A DNA stretch of 64,000 nucleotides from Moringa oleifera (Eukaryota > Streptophyta > Magnoliopsida > Brassicales > Moringaceae), in assembly GCA_021397835.1 (NCBI GenBank), contig JAJFZO010000028.1, positions 2,899,501 to 2,963,500 of the forward strand. The letters are read 5' to 3'. This document shows, in pieces, positions 1 to 10,454 of this stretch (position 1 is its first letter; each line of letters starts with the position of its first letter). Made by a program: the position numbers and the translations under genes. The notes under the pieces were generated by a model. The model had not been told where the DNA came from. It saw only the letters and a list, made by a program, of their open reading frames with translations, and ran no database searches.

Positions 1-760
1 TGGGCTACCACTAAGATTACAAAAGATATATAATTATGTGAATAAGGTAATGGCACCTGATGAAGTAATACACATACCTTTTACTGAAGTCTTTGCTTTT
101 GATGGACATGTATTTGTGGCTCGAGAAGATATCATGCAATTTTCTGACATGGAAGAGTTAAGTGTCACCATTATTCAAGCTTACATTGTGTACGTATGTC
201 TTTTGAATTTTTATTTGATTATTATTCTTTGGCTATATCATATTACTCTTTATTGTTTCAATAAACTTTATACAGATTTAACTGCACTTGGCTTAGGGAA
301 GTATTTTGTATTTACTGATACGTCAATATTGTCATATGGAATGTCTATAAGTATAGACACCCAAGCTCATCACCTAGCCAATAGAATGATAGATCCATGT
401 GACAGAGGAGTAGTGATATTTTGTTATAACTTGAGGTAAGTTATAATACTAGTTAAAATTATTAATAATTTTGCTCATAATATTTTTAACATTTATTTTT
501 CATAATGTAGTCAGCACTGGCTGTTGGTGGTTGTCGAGCCTCGTAATTTCGTGTACAGTATTTTTGATCATTTGAACCATGGTTCTTGTCAATATTTAGA
601 TCAACTTATGTCTATATAAGTGAAAATATTTTCATTTAAGTTAGTATGTATTTTTTCTTACTCTTAAGAATATTGATTATTTTCTATTGGCAACTCTTTT
701 AAATTGTTTCAAGTTTTCAAAGAATTAAGCAATAGGCGCATTCCTAGGAGTATTCTGCTA
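1..760 (+). mobile_element. 3' fragment of a CACTA (En/Spm) element, left edge outside window
   Basis: Bases 1-760 match the reverse complement of about 10,637-11,395 inside the complete CACTA element over their whole length, introns included, with scattered substitutions. The match stops near 760, just after a stretch corresponding to the exon upstream of the protease cysteine exon, so this copy is truncated there. It presumably continues to the left of the window. It is an inverted second copy of the same family, in the opposite orientation to the copy at 9.6-21.8 kb. Confidence 0.8.
38..619 (+). pseudogene. CACTA-encoded Ulp1-like cysteine protease, partial
   Basis: The first exon (38 to about 436) encodes the region before the protease core. 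A second exon follows an acceptor 'cataatgtag' at 511 and runs to a stop at 617-619. It contains 'HWLLVVVEPRNFVYSIFDHL', the His and Asp blocks of the C48 (Ulp1/SENP) peptidase fold as found in plant CACTA proteins. The catalytic Cys exon seen in the related copy (about 10,455-10,557, 'TECGYYIMKF') is absent because homology ends near 760. The Trp after the catalytic His is still TGG here, whereas the 10.8-kb copy has TAG. The product could not be an active protease. Whether these transposon proteases act on SUMO or serve transposition is not known from the sequence. Confidence 0.7.
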
Positions 761-2040
761 AGCTGTGTATATTTATTTGTGCGTGACATCCTGCTAAGTT
801 ATCATGTTCCACATGTCATTGGTCCTCACGTTAGGGATCTCCATCAGTAGAGCTTCATATGATTTTTCTGATGTAAAGATGGGTAGGCTCATTAATGTCT
901 CTCGTGTACTAGTACATAGCTATGTATCTTGTGCGTGACATGCTGCATAAATCTGCTGATGGGTATTTGATTAATTTCTTGGGTACCTGTCACGAGATAA
1001 CCTCTGGATTTTGTTTTATGATAAACTACATCATGACCTTACTATTTGCTTCATTAACTAGGTCACCTAATAGGTATAGATAAGGTGCATCATTTGTTAG
1101 AATACCTATGTCTGATTTTGACTTAGAAAAGTCAACGATTACATTAGTAATCTTAAATGAGGCCAAGAGTGCCTCGTTAATCTTGATCGGTTGTCCAAGA
1201 TACGAAGAGATAGATGCCACGTGGACATATTCTAGACCATTGGTAAAAAAGAATCTAAAGAATCCGGTGTTGCAGGGATTAATTATTGAGGAAATTGCCA
1301 AAATGGGCATCCTATCACCTCTTTTTTTTATAAAAGAAACCTCTTTTACTAATTTAATTATTTTTAGCACTTAAATATATTAGAAAAAGAAAAATACCTT
1401 ACAAAAGACAATGATACCTTTGAAATTAAATGAACTCAAGAATTCAAGAGATTTATCTGAATACTTTCTCTTTGATCTCTCTTTTCGATTTTTATCTCTC
1501 TTGGACCTCTGTCTCTCTTCAAGCTCTATCTTTCTTCGTTCTTTCTTTTGGTTCTTTCTTTCTGCCTTTGTATTTAAGATCCATCAAAACAATATCCAAA
1601 GAAGAAATCGAAGGTAGTTAATGATATTTTTGACTTGTTGTCCCACACAAAGAAGGAAGCTCATATTTTTCACAACATATTTCTCTTCAAAATCAGAAAG
1701 TGCTCGACTGGATCAAAAAAGTGATAGGTATACCTTTGAACAGTAATGTAACTTAAAATTATGATGATTTAATTTATTTTAGTTTAAATTGTGATCTCCG
1801 TTATATTTTGTAACTTAGGTTAAGAATCGTAACCTAATCTTAAATTCGTATCATGTTGAAAATCATATTATAATTGGTTTATCATAACATCATAATGAAA
1901 TTCGTAACTTCATTCATAAAATCATTACAAGTTTATGAAGCATAACTGATTGAATGAAATCATAGTTTCTTCTACAAAATCGCGTATTCTTCTATGTAAT
2001 AGCTCATCTTTTCAGTTATTATTTGAAATATTTTCGTTGT
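761..2040. other. No supported gene
   Basis: Moderately AT-rich DNA. Two overlapping open frames on opposite strands (1,026-1,370 minus and 1,108-1,374 plus) are the only sizeable ones. Neither resembles a family I recognise. A pyrimidine-rich stretch of TCTCTT runs lies at 1,465-1,565. Nothing else is supported. Confidence 0.5.
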
Positions 2041-2044
2041 CATT

Positions 2045-3340
2045 GCAGAATACGGATAATTGTAACTTAGAATGGTGAGTGGTCTGAGTTTAGTAAAAGT
2101 TTTGAGTATATTGGTAGACTTACCAAAACTAAAGAGTACGTTATTTGGAGGGGTTTGACATATGTATAATTATTAATTTGGTTAAATCTTGTGTAGAGGC
2201 TGATTTCTCTAAGATTAATATTATACTACGTACCATAATAAGATCTTGAAAAACTACTATCAAAATTAAGTTAGTGAATGATGATGATGATGAATTTATA
2301 TTGTACAATGATAACATATTCTCCATGTTATTTTTTATTTAGTGGAGAGAAATTTTATGGAGAATGTACAAGGTTTATATGATGGTGAAATTTCAGGATG
2401 AATCAATCCTTTTAATTCTTGTACTTGGAGTAATCCAATTATTCAATTACACGTTCATGGCGTTGAACCATTCTTTCATAGTGAGACTCCCTTTGACACT
2501 CAGTATACTGATGAGATCAACTTCGATGAGTAGATGGACTATGACATTGGGTGTGAATACTCAATCATGAAAAACTCAACCTACTTAGCCTACCAGTGAA
2601 GATCAATGTGAACCTATTCTAGACACAAAACTTGACATGAAGAATTTAATGAGAACTTGCGTCCTGTCCCATCTTGTCTTAGTTACATGCCAAAATATAT
2701 ATAATTATTCAAATAATGGTGCTATCAGAAGGTATAATTGTTGGACGCTAAATTATGTGGTGTTTCTCAAACTCCTACTATGAAATTAGTAACTTTCGAT
2801 TCACATCCTTGCTAGAGGTCAGTTTTTCCTAAATAAGAAAGAGTTTGAAGTGATTTTTGGGTATGCATGCATTGATTGAGAACTTTGAATTTAAAGTCAG
2901 TTGGTATAATAAATAAGTATTTCAGATTGCTTGTAAAGAAGGAAATTGTGCATGGAAGATTCGTGCTGTGAGAGTTGTGTAAGGGTAGTTTTTCCAAATT
3001 AGAAAGTGTGATTTGACACACACTTATACATTTGAAGAGTTGCATTAACAGCATCAACAAGCAAGTTTTACCATTATTAAAGAAATTATAGCTTAGAAGT
3101 TATCTACTAATATTAGAATCATTAAGCCGAAAGACATTATAGGTGATTTGAAAGAACTATATGATATGCAAATTTTATGTAGCAAAGTTTGAAAGGCTAA
3201 AGAGTATACATTGTCGCTTACATATGATGATCTAATTGAGTCATATCAACAATTATTGTGATACTGCCACATGTTGCAAATAGTTAATATGAGAACTAAG
3301 GTTCACATGCGCATTGTGACTATGGCAGGAAAGTTGATCA
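2045..3340 (+). pseudogene. Decayed Mutator-like (MuDR/MULE) transposase, N-terminal part
   Basis: No long frame is open, but reading across frames recovers the order of a plant MULE transposase N-terminus. About 2,100-2,330 is an N-terminal region with 'YIGRLTKTKEYVIW'. Near 2,920 there is 'ACKEGNCAWKIRAVRV', the MuDR DNA-binding domain (PF03108) Cys/Trp block normally written C-x4-CPW. At about 3,120 there is 'IIKPKDIIGDLKELYDMQ', followed by 'AKEYTLSLTYDDLIESYQQL' and 'YCHMLQIVN', the conserved linker before the transposase core. The catalytic core (PF10551) is not visible downstream. Multiple stops and frameshifts make it non-functional. Terminal inverted repeats were not found, so the element's limits are unknown. 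Confidence 0.7.
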
Positions 3341-6300
3341 TATTAAAGAGACCATGATCGTAATTTAGTTTGGTAACCAACATATGGAGAAATGATCTAG
3401 GGTGTTACTAGAGATTTTGTAATGCAATTTGTGAGCACTCAAAATTTGTCAATTGTGTTATTTATCCAGATGGTAGCAAATTCATCAGTGTGAGCTCAAA
3501 AAAAAAAAAAAAAAGGTATAATATATGATGGAATGATTGCAGAAAAAATTGGAGAGTTGTCCCAAGAATATGGTTATAAAGGCAGCATCTATGTTGTTAG
3601 CCGGAATCCTAATGGTAAGTAGGTTCTGTAGTGCTTAGTTACAATTTTGCTACTTGCTGTCCATTACATCTTGGAAGGTATATTCCTGAAACCAACTGAA
3701 TTTCAGTCATCACATTTTGTCCTGGTGCATGCATGCCTCATAGCATTTATATATAACTTTTATATGCTGTTATATAAGTCCAAGTGCTTAAAAATTTCTT
3801 GTATGAATAGTTTTTTCCTTTATTCCAAGGGCAACATCAAACTCTTATTCGTTGTGGTACCAAGGGGATAATGGGCTGAAAGATTTTTTCTATTTGCTAT
3901 CGTACATGTTTTGATGCTTTCTAAGGCATACTTACTCATATGCTGTCTATTGTAGTGATTAGAAGGCATAATTGTTCATAAGATATAGAGTGCTTGTCGA
4001 AATGTCTTTGGCATAATGATCATCTTGTTACTAACATGTAATTTAATAATGTTAGGTTAACTTTGCGCTGAGAGAATTTTTTCAGGTTAATTTTGTTAAT
4101 TATTTTTTTATCTTTAATTAATCACATATGAAAATTTCTGGGACATTATTATAACTCTTATTTACTCTTTTACGTCATTTGAGTGACTCGTTAGTATTAT
4201 TATTTTTATTTTTTTTATTTTCATGAACACCCAACAAGCCTATAAAAATATGGGTATCAAAAAATTTTACTCTAACTATGTGAAGGGTTGCAACAAATTA
4301 AACTAAATGAGTAAAACGAGTCGCTGAATTCTTGTTGGAAAGCAAAGATCATACATAATTTTTGTATAGTCAAGGCATTTGTAACAACCAAGAGCTGTAT
4401 ATTAAGTGAATGTGAATAATTTATCCTGACACTTTGGCATCCTTCTATGCAATAATGGGTCTTGCCTTCCCACCAAATTCTGTTTTCAAGGGTCCTCTCA
4501 TCTTCCACAATATGCCTGCCCTTTTCTTCAATATTGACGCCTTTTCTCTCAAGTTTTCTCGCCCCATTTTCTTCCCCAGATCAAGCATCCTTACCTTCTT
4601 CCCATCTTCCTCCACTTTGACTCATCCATTAAATTGGGAATATTCTGCTTTTCGAACTGTGACCCATAGGCGTGACTGACACCCCGTTATTTTTCTCTGT
4701 CCTTCTTGTGGTTCAGTACTAGTCAACAAAGGAGTTTTAGTTCAATGGGCCTACCTTCCATTGCCAACAAGATAACTTATATCTATTATGAGATAGGATG
4801 CTTCACAGACATTACCCAACTGGAACATAAGTTGAGTAACCTTAAACACTATTTTCCTTCATAGTGTTCAATGGGCCACTTCTACTACTTTCCCCTATCC
4901 CTCCTCCCTCTCTCCACACTGAGCAAAACAGGTGACAGTTACTTTCTTAATGAAACATTTGTAACACAATTACAAGAAAATCTGATACGAGGAAAGCCTA
5001 CCTTCCATTGCCAACAAGATAACTTATATCTATTATGAGATAGGATGCTTCACAGACATTACCCAACTGGAACATAAGTTGAGTAACCTTAAACACTATT
5101 TTCCTTCATAGTGTTCAATGGGCCACTTCTACTACTTTCCCCTATCCCTCCTCCCTCTCTCCACACTGAGCAAAACAGGTGACAGTTACTTTCTTAATGA
5201 AACATTTGTAACACAATTACAAGAAAATCGGAATATATTTTTACATATTTTCATTGTCTAATGATGTTAGCATATATTCACAAATCTGTGAAACCTGTTT
5301 AGCAATGGAATTTAGAATAGACTTCCACCTGGACGTTGGTATAGTGCTTTTTAAGTCTTTTAATTCATCTGTACCTACAAAATGAAATAAAAAATCAATA
5401 ATCACTGTTTCAAGAAGTAGAAGCAGGAAGTGTAACATTTGTTTATCTTTTGGATACTGTGGGCGGAGAAGAATGTGGTAGGGTTATGAAGTGGAGAACC
5501 CTCTAATTTAATTACACATAGATGGGATCAGGTTTTGAAACTTTGGATGTCAAGATTTTATTTTGTAAATGAGGTGATTTTGTAAAGTTTTTGGAAAACT
5601 TAAGCTTGTGATAGCTAACTATATATGTATATATATAATATTTGTTTTTTATAAAATAAAATAACATATATTTGTAAACAAACCTAGGCAATGTTCCTCA
5701 CCTTGAAATTATATGCAATTGCCAGAACTATGAAGTAACATCAGTAAGTACTCCTAACTGTTTGTTCTCTTGTCTCTTTGACAGATACAAAGATGGCACT
5801 GTGTGCCTTTATCTTGATCTAAAGGTAAAAGGGAAACGGAAACTACGCTGGACCGTAATGGCAAAGGATAAGTTTATTATAAATATTATCCCTCATTAAA
5901 AAGCCAACAGCCATAGCTACATCGGTGCAGCAATAACCTCATCCTTCTATATATAAGACACATTTTCTTCACAAGTAATTACGCAGTCAGATCCTCCACC
6001 TAGCATTAAGAAGTCTGAGCATCTCTACCTATTGCCAATTATAATCTACTGCAGGGACTGGCCTAGTAAGGTAAAGCAGTCAGAACAACGAGAGTGATGC
6101 ACTGGTTCTATCTCTTACAACTGCTCCAGCATATTGCATGGATTTATCCATATAGATACATACTGCAAAATCATATTTAGGGAAGCATCATACCTGAATG
6201 CGTGTTGGAATGGAACTTTTTAAGCCTGAATTGCATTTGGCATTAAAAAATGCCTAGAAATGAGCAAGTTCTAATATGGTGTTCCCTCATCATATTAAAC

Positions 6301-8225
6301 TTATCTTCAAATTCTACATCAGAAGTAACAGAAACATGACTTTGGCTCCCTGAGTGAGAAAAAGTTGATGAAGATGGTGGTATAGTATTTTCTTCCGTTG
6401 AACTACTAGGCACCTTCCTTGTTGGACCAGTCTATACCCAACAAGTACGCAAAAGTGAATCTTGGACCTTACCAAGTTTTTCAAAAATCTTCTTCTCTTC
6501 ACGACCTAATGGATTCATCCAGATTCCCTTGTTTTTCAGACATGGTTTAGAAGCCTTCTCTAGGTTAGAGAAACCTTCGATGAAGCACCATCAAGCCTGT
6601 TTCCCTTAACCCCTTGCTGAGAAACCAATCCTACTGATGTTTTCATAAATGTGGGATATCCTGTATGAAATAATGTCAGGTAATTATGAAATTCTTCACC
6701 TAACTTGGTGAACCACTTAGTCTTTCTTTGTCCTCACATGAAGCAAGACGAAGGGCTTTACACCATGATTCCTTCTCCCACGACGTCTCAAGATATATAT
6801 AAACTACTCGACTTCATGTATCGCTGTAGTCTTTTGTTCTCTTTTTATAGGGAACCTTTTGGCCTTGTTAAATGGTATGCACAAGAAGAAACATAGTTAA
6901 TAATGTTTCTAAAAATAAATAAATATTGCAAGAATCCATCACTTGTAGAGCAACTTAAATGATTTTGGCCAGGACAAAAGTATGCAAGGTGTCTGATGAA
7001 GAATGCACCCTTATGTCATATGAAAAAGGACAAAAGAGAAAAAAAAACATAGGTCAATGAAGCTGATGCTGCAAGAATAGGATTTATCTCAAAACTAAAA
7101 TGTCAATTTAAAGACATTATTTTCAATAAAGAATATTTCTTCTCTAATTGATGGTAACTCAGACTCCTTTACCTCTTAAGCCAAGTCTTCATAGATAGAA
7201 GGAAAAAGCAAATCAACCTAACTGAAACAGACAAATTACAGTGTTGCTGTTCAAGTACATAAAACAACTTTTATCTAATTCTTCTCTTCTTGCTGTAAAG
7301 TATTGGGTGCCACAGATGCTTCTTAAAAATACTGTGCAGCAAAGTAGGCCTAGGGAAAGGACAATCTAATTCAAGAGAAAATAAGTTTTGTCAATCATTA
7401 AGTTTTTAGAGGTTTAAAAATGCAACATTTTTAATTTCTTTGGAGGGTTATTGATCCAATTTTTAGCTAAAAAGGCATACTAAAGTGTTTAGAAAAGATA
7501 ACCTGCATCTAGCCATTTCCAACTTAACAGTTAGACTTGATTAATTATCCATTCATCCAAAATGTAGTAAATACTGATATTTAAGATGAAATATTCATGC
7601 TTTCCGCTGAAGTTCCACTACTTTCTCAAATGAATGTTCTAAAATGTTGGTGCACTCACAAAACTAGAGTAAGATACTTCCATTGTAAGGAATGCCCTCA
7701 ACCTTAATATCTTATATCCTCAGGCCTTGACATTAGACCGATCTTGAAGAACAAAGATCCTATAAGAGTAGTCTAAAGAAGTAAATAATCTCCCTAAGAT
7801 TTATGAAATCTAACATGACAAAATAAAGAATAGTAGTATTATGTTATAACAGCAAAACTATGTCACAACCCAAGTTTTTTTTGTTGGTTCTGAAAGAAAA
7901 ATTTCTCAAGAGTACATGCAACTGTAAATGACCTGAAAGACTATGTTATACTATCATAAATATATCTTTCTCCTCAAATGAATGAACTTACATGTGTGCA
8001 TCATTTGTATAAACATGCATTTATAAGGTATACGAACCATGACTAGTACCTAGCTGGTTATGCAGACTTTTGGTCAAGTGTAACAACTATAATAGCCATT
8101 TAAGGGGAATTGTTCATTAAAGAGATTTAACACTGCTAATAACAATATTCTACATGGTGGTAGACTGGTGATCAAACACTCATTGATCCACAATAAAGCG
8201 TCACTAAGGAAATGGTTAGCTATAA
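3341..8225. other. Mostly non-coding; isolated possible exons
   Basis: No complete gene is visible in this 4.9 kb. Possible orphan exons with good splice signals are: 3,549-3,622 plus (acceptor 'gattgcag', donor 'gtaagtagg', reading 'ELSQEYGYKGSIYVVSR'); 5,785-5,823 plus (acceptor 'ctctttgacag', reading 'YKDGTVCLYLDLK'); and about 5,242-5,378 minus (acceptor 'ttttgtag', reading 'LKSTIPTSRWKSILNSIAKQ' to a stop). I do not recognise the proteins, and the differing strands argue against one gene. A Ser/Thr-rich minus frame lies at 6,310-6,500. The perfect duplication at 4,749-5,229 is listed separately. Confidence 0.35.
4749..5229. repeat. Perfect 234-bp direct duplication (two copies, 13-bp spacer)
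   Basis: The segment 4,749-4,982 recurs at 4,996-5,229 with no difference that I could find by reading both copies base by base. The 13 bases between them ('tgatacgaggaaa') are unique. The unit starts 'gcctaccttccattgccaac' and ends 'acacaattacaagaaaatc'. No reading frame runs through it. Identity in otherwise heavily mutated surroundings means a recent local duplication, or possibly an assembly artefact. Confidence 0.9.
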
Positions 8226-8231
8226 ATTTGG

Positions 8232-8745
8232 GATGATGGAGGGAGGTTGGATGACGAAGTGTGGCAGAGCAGCATATGGAGCTAGTATGTGAATGGCTGT
8301 GAGGAAGTTGCACGAGGAATTTAAAGGGTGGACGGAATTCAAGGTAGGCAAGGGAAACAAAATAAATTTTTGGAAAAACAAGTGGTGCGGTGATTAGACT
8401 GTGTTTTCATTAGCATGTAATAAGGATGCTTGGATAAGTTACTGTAGGACGATGGAAGGTAGTGGTGGAGCGTGGTGTATTCAGCTTAGAAAAAATGTTC
8501 AAGACTAGGAGATTAACTAGCTGGAAGATTTTTATGCAATGTTGCAGAATATTAAGATAGAGGATAGCTTGGAAAATGCAGTGATATGGAAGCTGAATAA
8601 CAAGTAGAAAGGGAAATTCTCGGTAAATTCTTATGTCAGAGCACTGGGTAATGGTGAATTTAACAAGCAGTTTCCATGGAGAGGGATATGAAAGACTAAA
8701 GTACCACCAAATTATTTATTGATGGATATTTTGTTTGAGTAAAAA
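8232..8745 (+). pseudogene. LINE (non-LTR retrotransposon) ORF2 C-terminal fragment with zf-RVT region
   Basis: One frame reads through with stops only: 'GKGNKINFWKNKWCGD', then 'LEDFYAMLQNIKIEDSLENA', 'VIWKLNN', 'KGKFSVNSYVRALGNGEF' and 'KQFPWRGI.KTKVP'. This is the typical layout of the stretch after the reverse transcriptase in plant L1-type LINEs, ending in the zf-RVT zinc-binding region (PF13966: W...G.FSV.S.Y...FPW..IW...VP). At least four of the in-frame stops (TAG or TGA) fall where the family has Trp. The fragment lacks endonuclease and RT and breaks off at an AT repeat near 8,750, so it is a dead piece. Confidence 0.75.
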
Positions 8746-8759
8746 AATTTTATATATAT

Positions 8760-9111
8760 ATATATATATTGTACAAAAAAAGTATTTGGCAATAAAGATA
8801 GATTTTATACATATAATGACAAACAAAGAATTTTTAAAACATTTAAATATACTGATAGATAAATCTGTCATTAAAATATCTATATGTATTAACAAGCCAA
8901 AAATCGTAAGTAAAACCTTCACTATGATAGATGGTATATTTGTTAGTAAAAGCCTTGAATATACGTTAACGAACAAAAAATCTGTCAGTAAATACTTATT
9001 ATGTATACCAATAGATGTAAAAATATTTTAGTAAAGGTTTATACCCGCAATCAAAGTATATGTTAGTATAAGTTTTTGTCCGTTTGTATGATAGATTTTT
9101 ATTTTTTAGTG
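8760..9111. mobile_element. Possible terminus of a CACTA-like element with subterminal repeats
   Basis: The stretch ends in '...attttttagtg' at 9,111, which on the minus strand reads CACTAAAAAATAAAAATC. Inside it a motif like TGTTAGTAAAAGCCTT recurs near 8,908, 8,941, 8,983, 9,029 and 9,061, spaced about 32-46 bases. A CACTA terminus with an array of short subterminal repeats is the usual end structure of this superfamily. No partner terminus was found, so this is either one end of a truncated element or a coincidence. Open frames here on both strands are by-products of the repeats. Confidence 0.35.
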
Positions 9112-9628
9112 ATGGTTTTTAGTCTATTACTTTCTTAGTAATGTATAAGCAAATAATATATTAAACAGTTTCAAAACTATTGATGAACTATTTATAGATA
9201 AGATAAGTGTAATTTATCTTCCAAAAAAAAATTCTCTACATCAAAGGTTACTTCATACCGGTAAGTACTTGTCATCGTAAGTTTTTTCATTTATATTTTT
9301 ATAGTTAAGAGCCCATAGTTATACTCGCTTTGCCAAAATAGGATTTAAGTATAATCAAGAAGAGTCTTGTCGATACACTTTACAGCTCCTAATAGAAGTC
9401 TTTTTCATTTTTTGGTATGAATGTACACAAGCTTAAAGTTAAAAAATTTTTTATGCCACTAGAAAGAAAAAAAAAACAAAGAAATAATAACCAAATCAAT
9501 TGATAATTATATAAAAAATTTTATATATCATTAAAAAACATGAAATAATAATTACTTTAGTTAACAATTATAAAGATAACTATTAATTAATATCATTACA
9601 GATATAATGAAACATATTGGTGGATAGT
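9112..9628. other. AT-rich DNA flanking the CACTA1 insertion
   Basis: No gene, repeat or regulatory element is recognisable. This is the left flank of the CACTA1 insertion site. Confidence 0.5.
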
Positions 9629-9631
9629 TTT

Positions 9632-9890
9632 CACTACAACAAATAAAAGCTTTAATTACAGTTAAAAATGACTTTTAATGACAATTGTAAAGCTGTCATC
9701 TTTGTTCATGTCATTAAAAGGGAGAGGTTTTAATGACAGTTCCAATAGAACTGTCATTAAAAGAAGGCCCTTTTATGACAATTCTTTTGAAATTGTCGTT
9801 AAATGGGGAGCCCTTTTAATGTCGTTAAACGGGGCCTTTTAATGAAAGTTATTATAAAACTGTCATTAAAAAGTCATTAAAGGTATTTTT
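9632..9890. repeat. CACTA1 left terminal and subterminal repeats, with perfect hairpin
   Basis: After the CACTAC terminus, the motif 'ttttaatgacagtt' or its complement 'aactgtcattaaaa' occurs several times in both orientations. At 9,728-9,762 two copies form a perfect 15-bp inverted repeat around a 5-base loop 'caata'. In En/Spm such subterminal repeats bind the element's own DNA-binding protein. By analogy these are the transposase-binding sites of this family. Confidence 0.75.
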
Positions 9891-10454
9891 TGTATTCATT
9901 TCAAAATAAATACAAAATTTATATATTCAGATTATTCAAAACCTGCATATATAAAATTTTTCATCTCTTCCACATCACCCATATACATCAATACAATTCT
10001 TTACAATATGCAACCAAAATTTTTCTATTACACACTTCAATACCATTCTCATAGAGATCGTCATTACTTCTTCCGTGTTTGAAAACACTCGAAATAATCT
10101 AATCCAAAAAAGTAATAAAAAATAAACAAAGAAAATGAAAAAATTGATGTCATAATTGAATTAGATATGTATAAAACATGAGTTTAAATATTACACAATC
10201 CTAAAAATTTAACTATATAAATTTAATAATGTTTATTTGTACAAAAATCTTCAAGGTTCAACTTTCTAATATGGCACTCCAAAAAAATTGTCCAACCTCT
10301 TTTCTAAACTTCAACAATATCCGATTAGGTGTAAGTATCTATGTCCACTAACTATATTTCAAAAAAAAAAAAAAAGTTAGTCCAATTAAAAACTTTAATA
10401 AGCACATCAATTAATTACTTAAGTATTTATATAAGTAAATGCTTAAAAACTTAC

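Noticed and set aside
1026..1374. Overlapping open frames on both strands
   Set aside because: Neither shows a recognisable family, and both exist by the same lack of stops; no splice or start context favours one.
8716..9031. Open frames on both strands
   Set aside because: Low-complexity AT sequence made of subterminal repeats; residue content (Ile, Lys, Tyr runs) is not protein-like.
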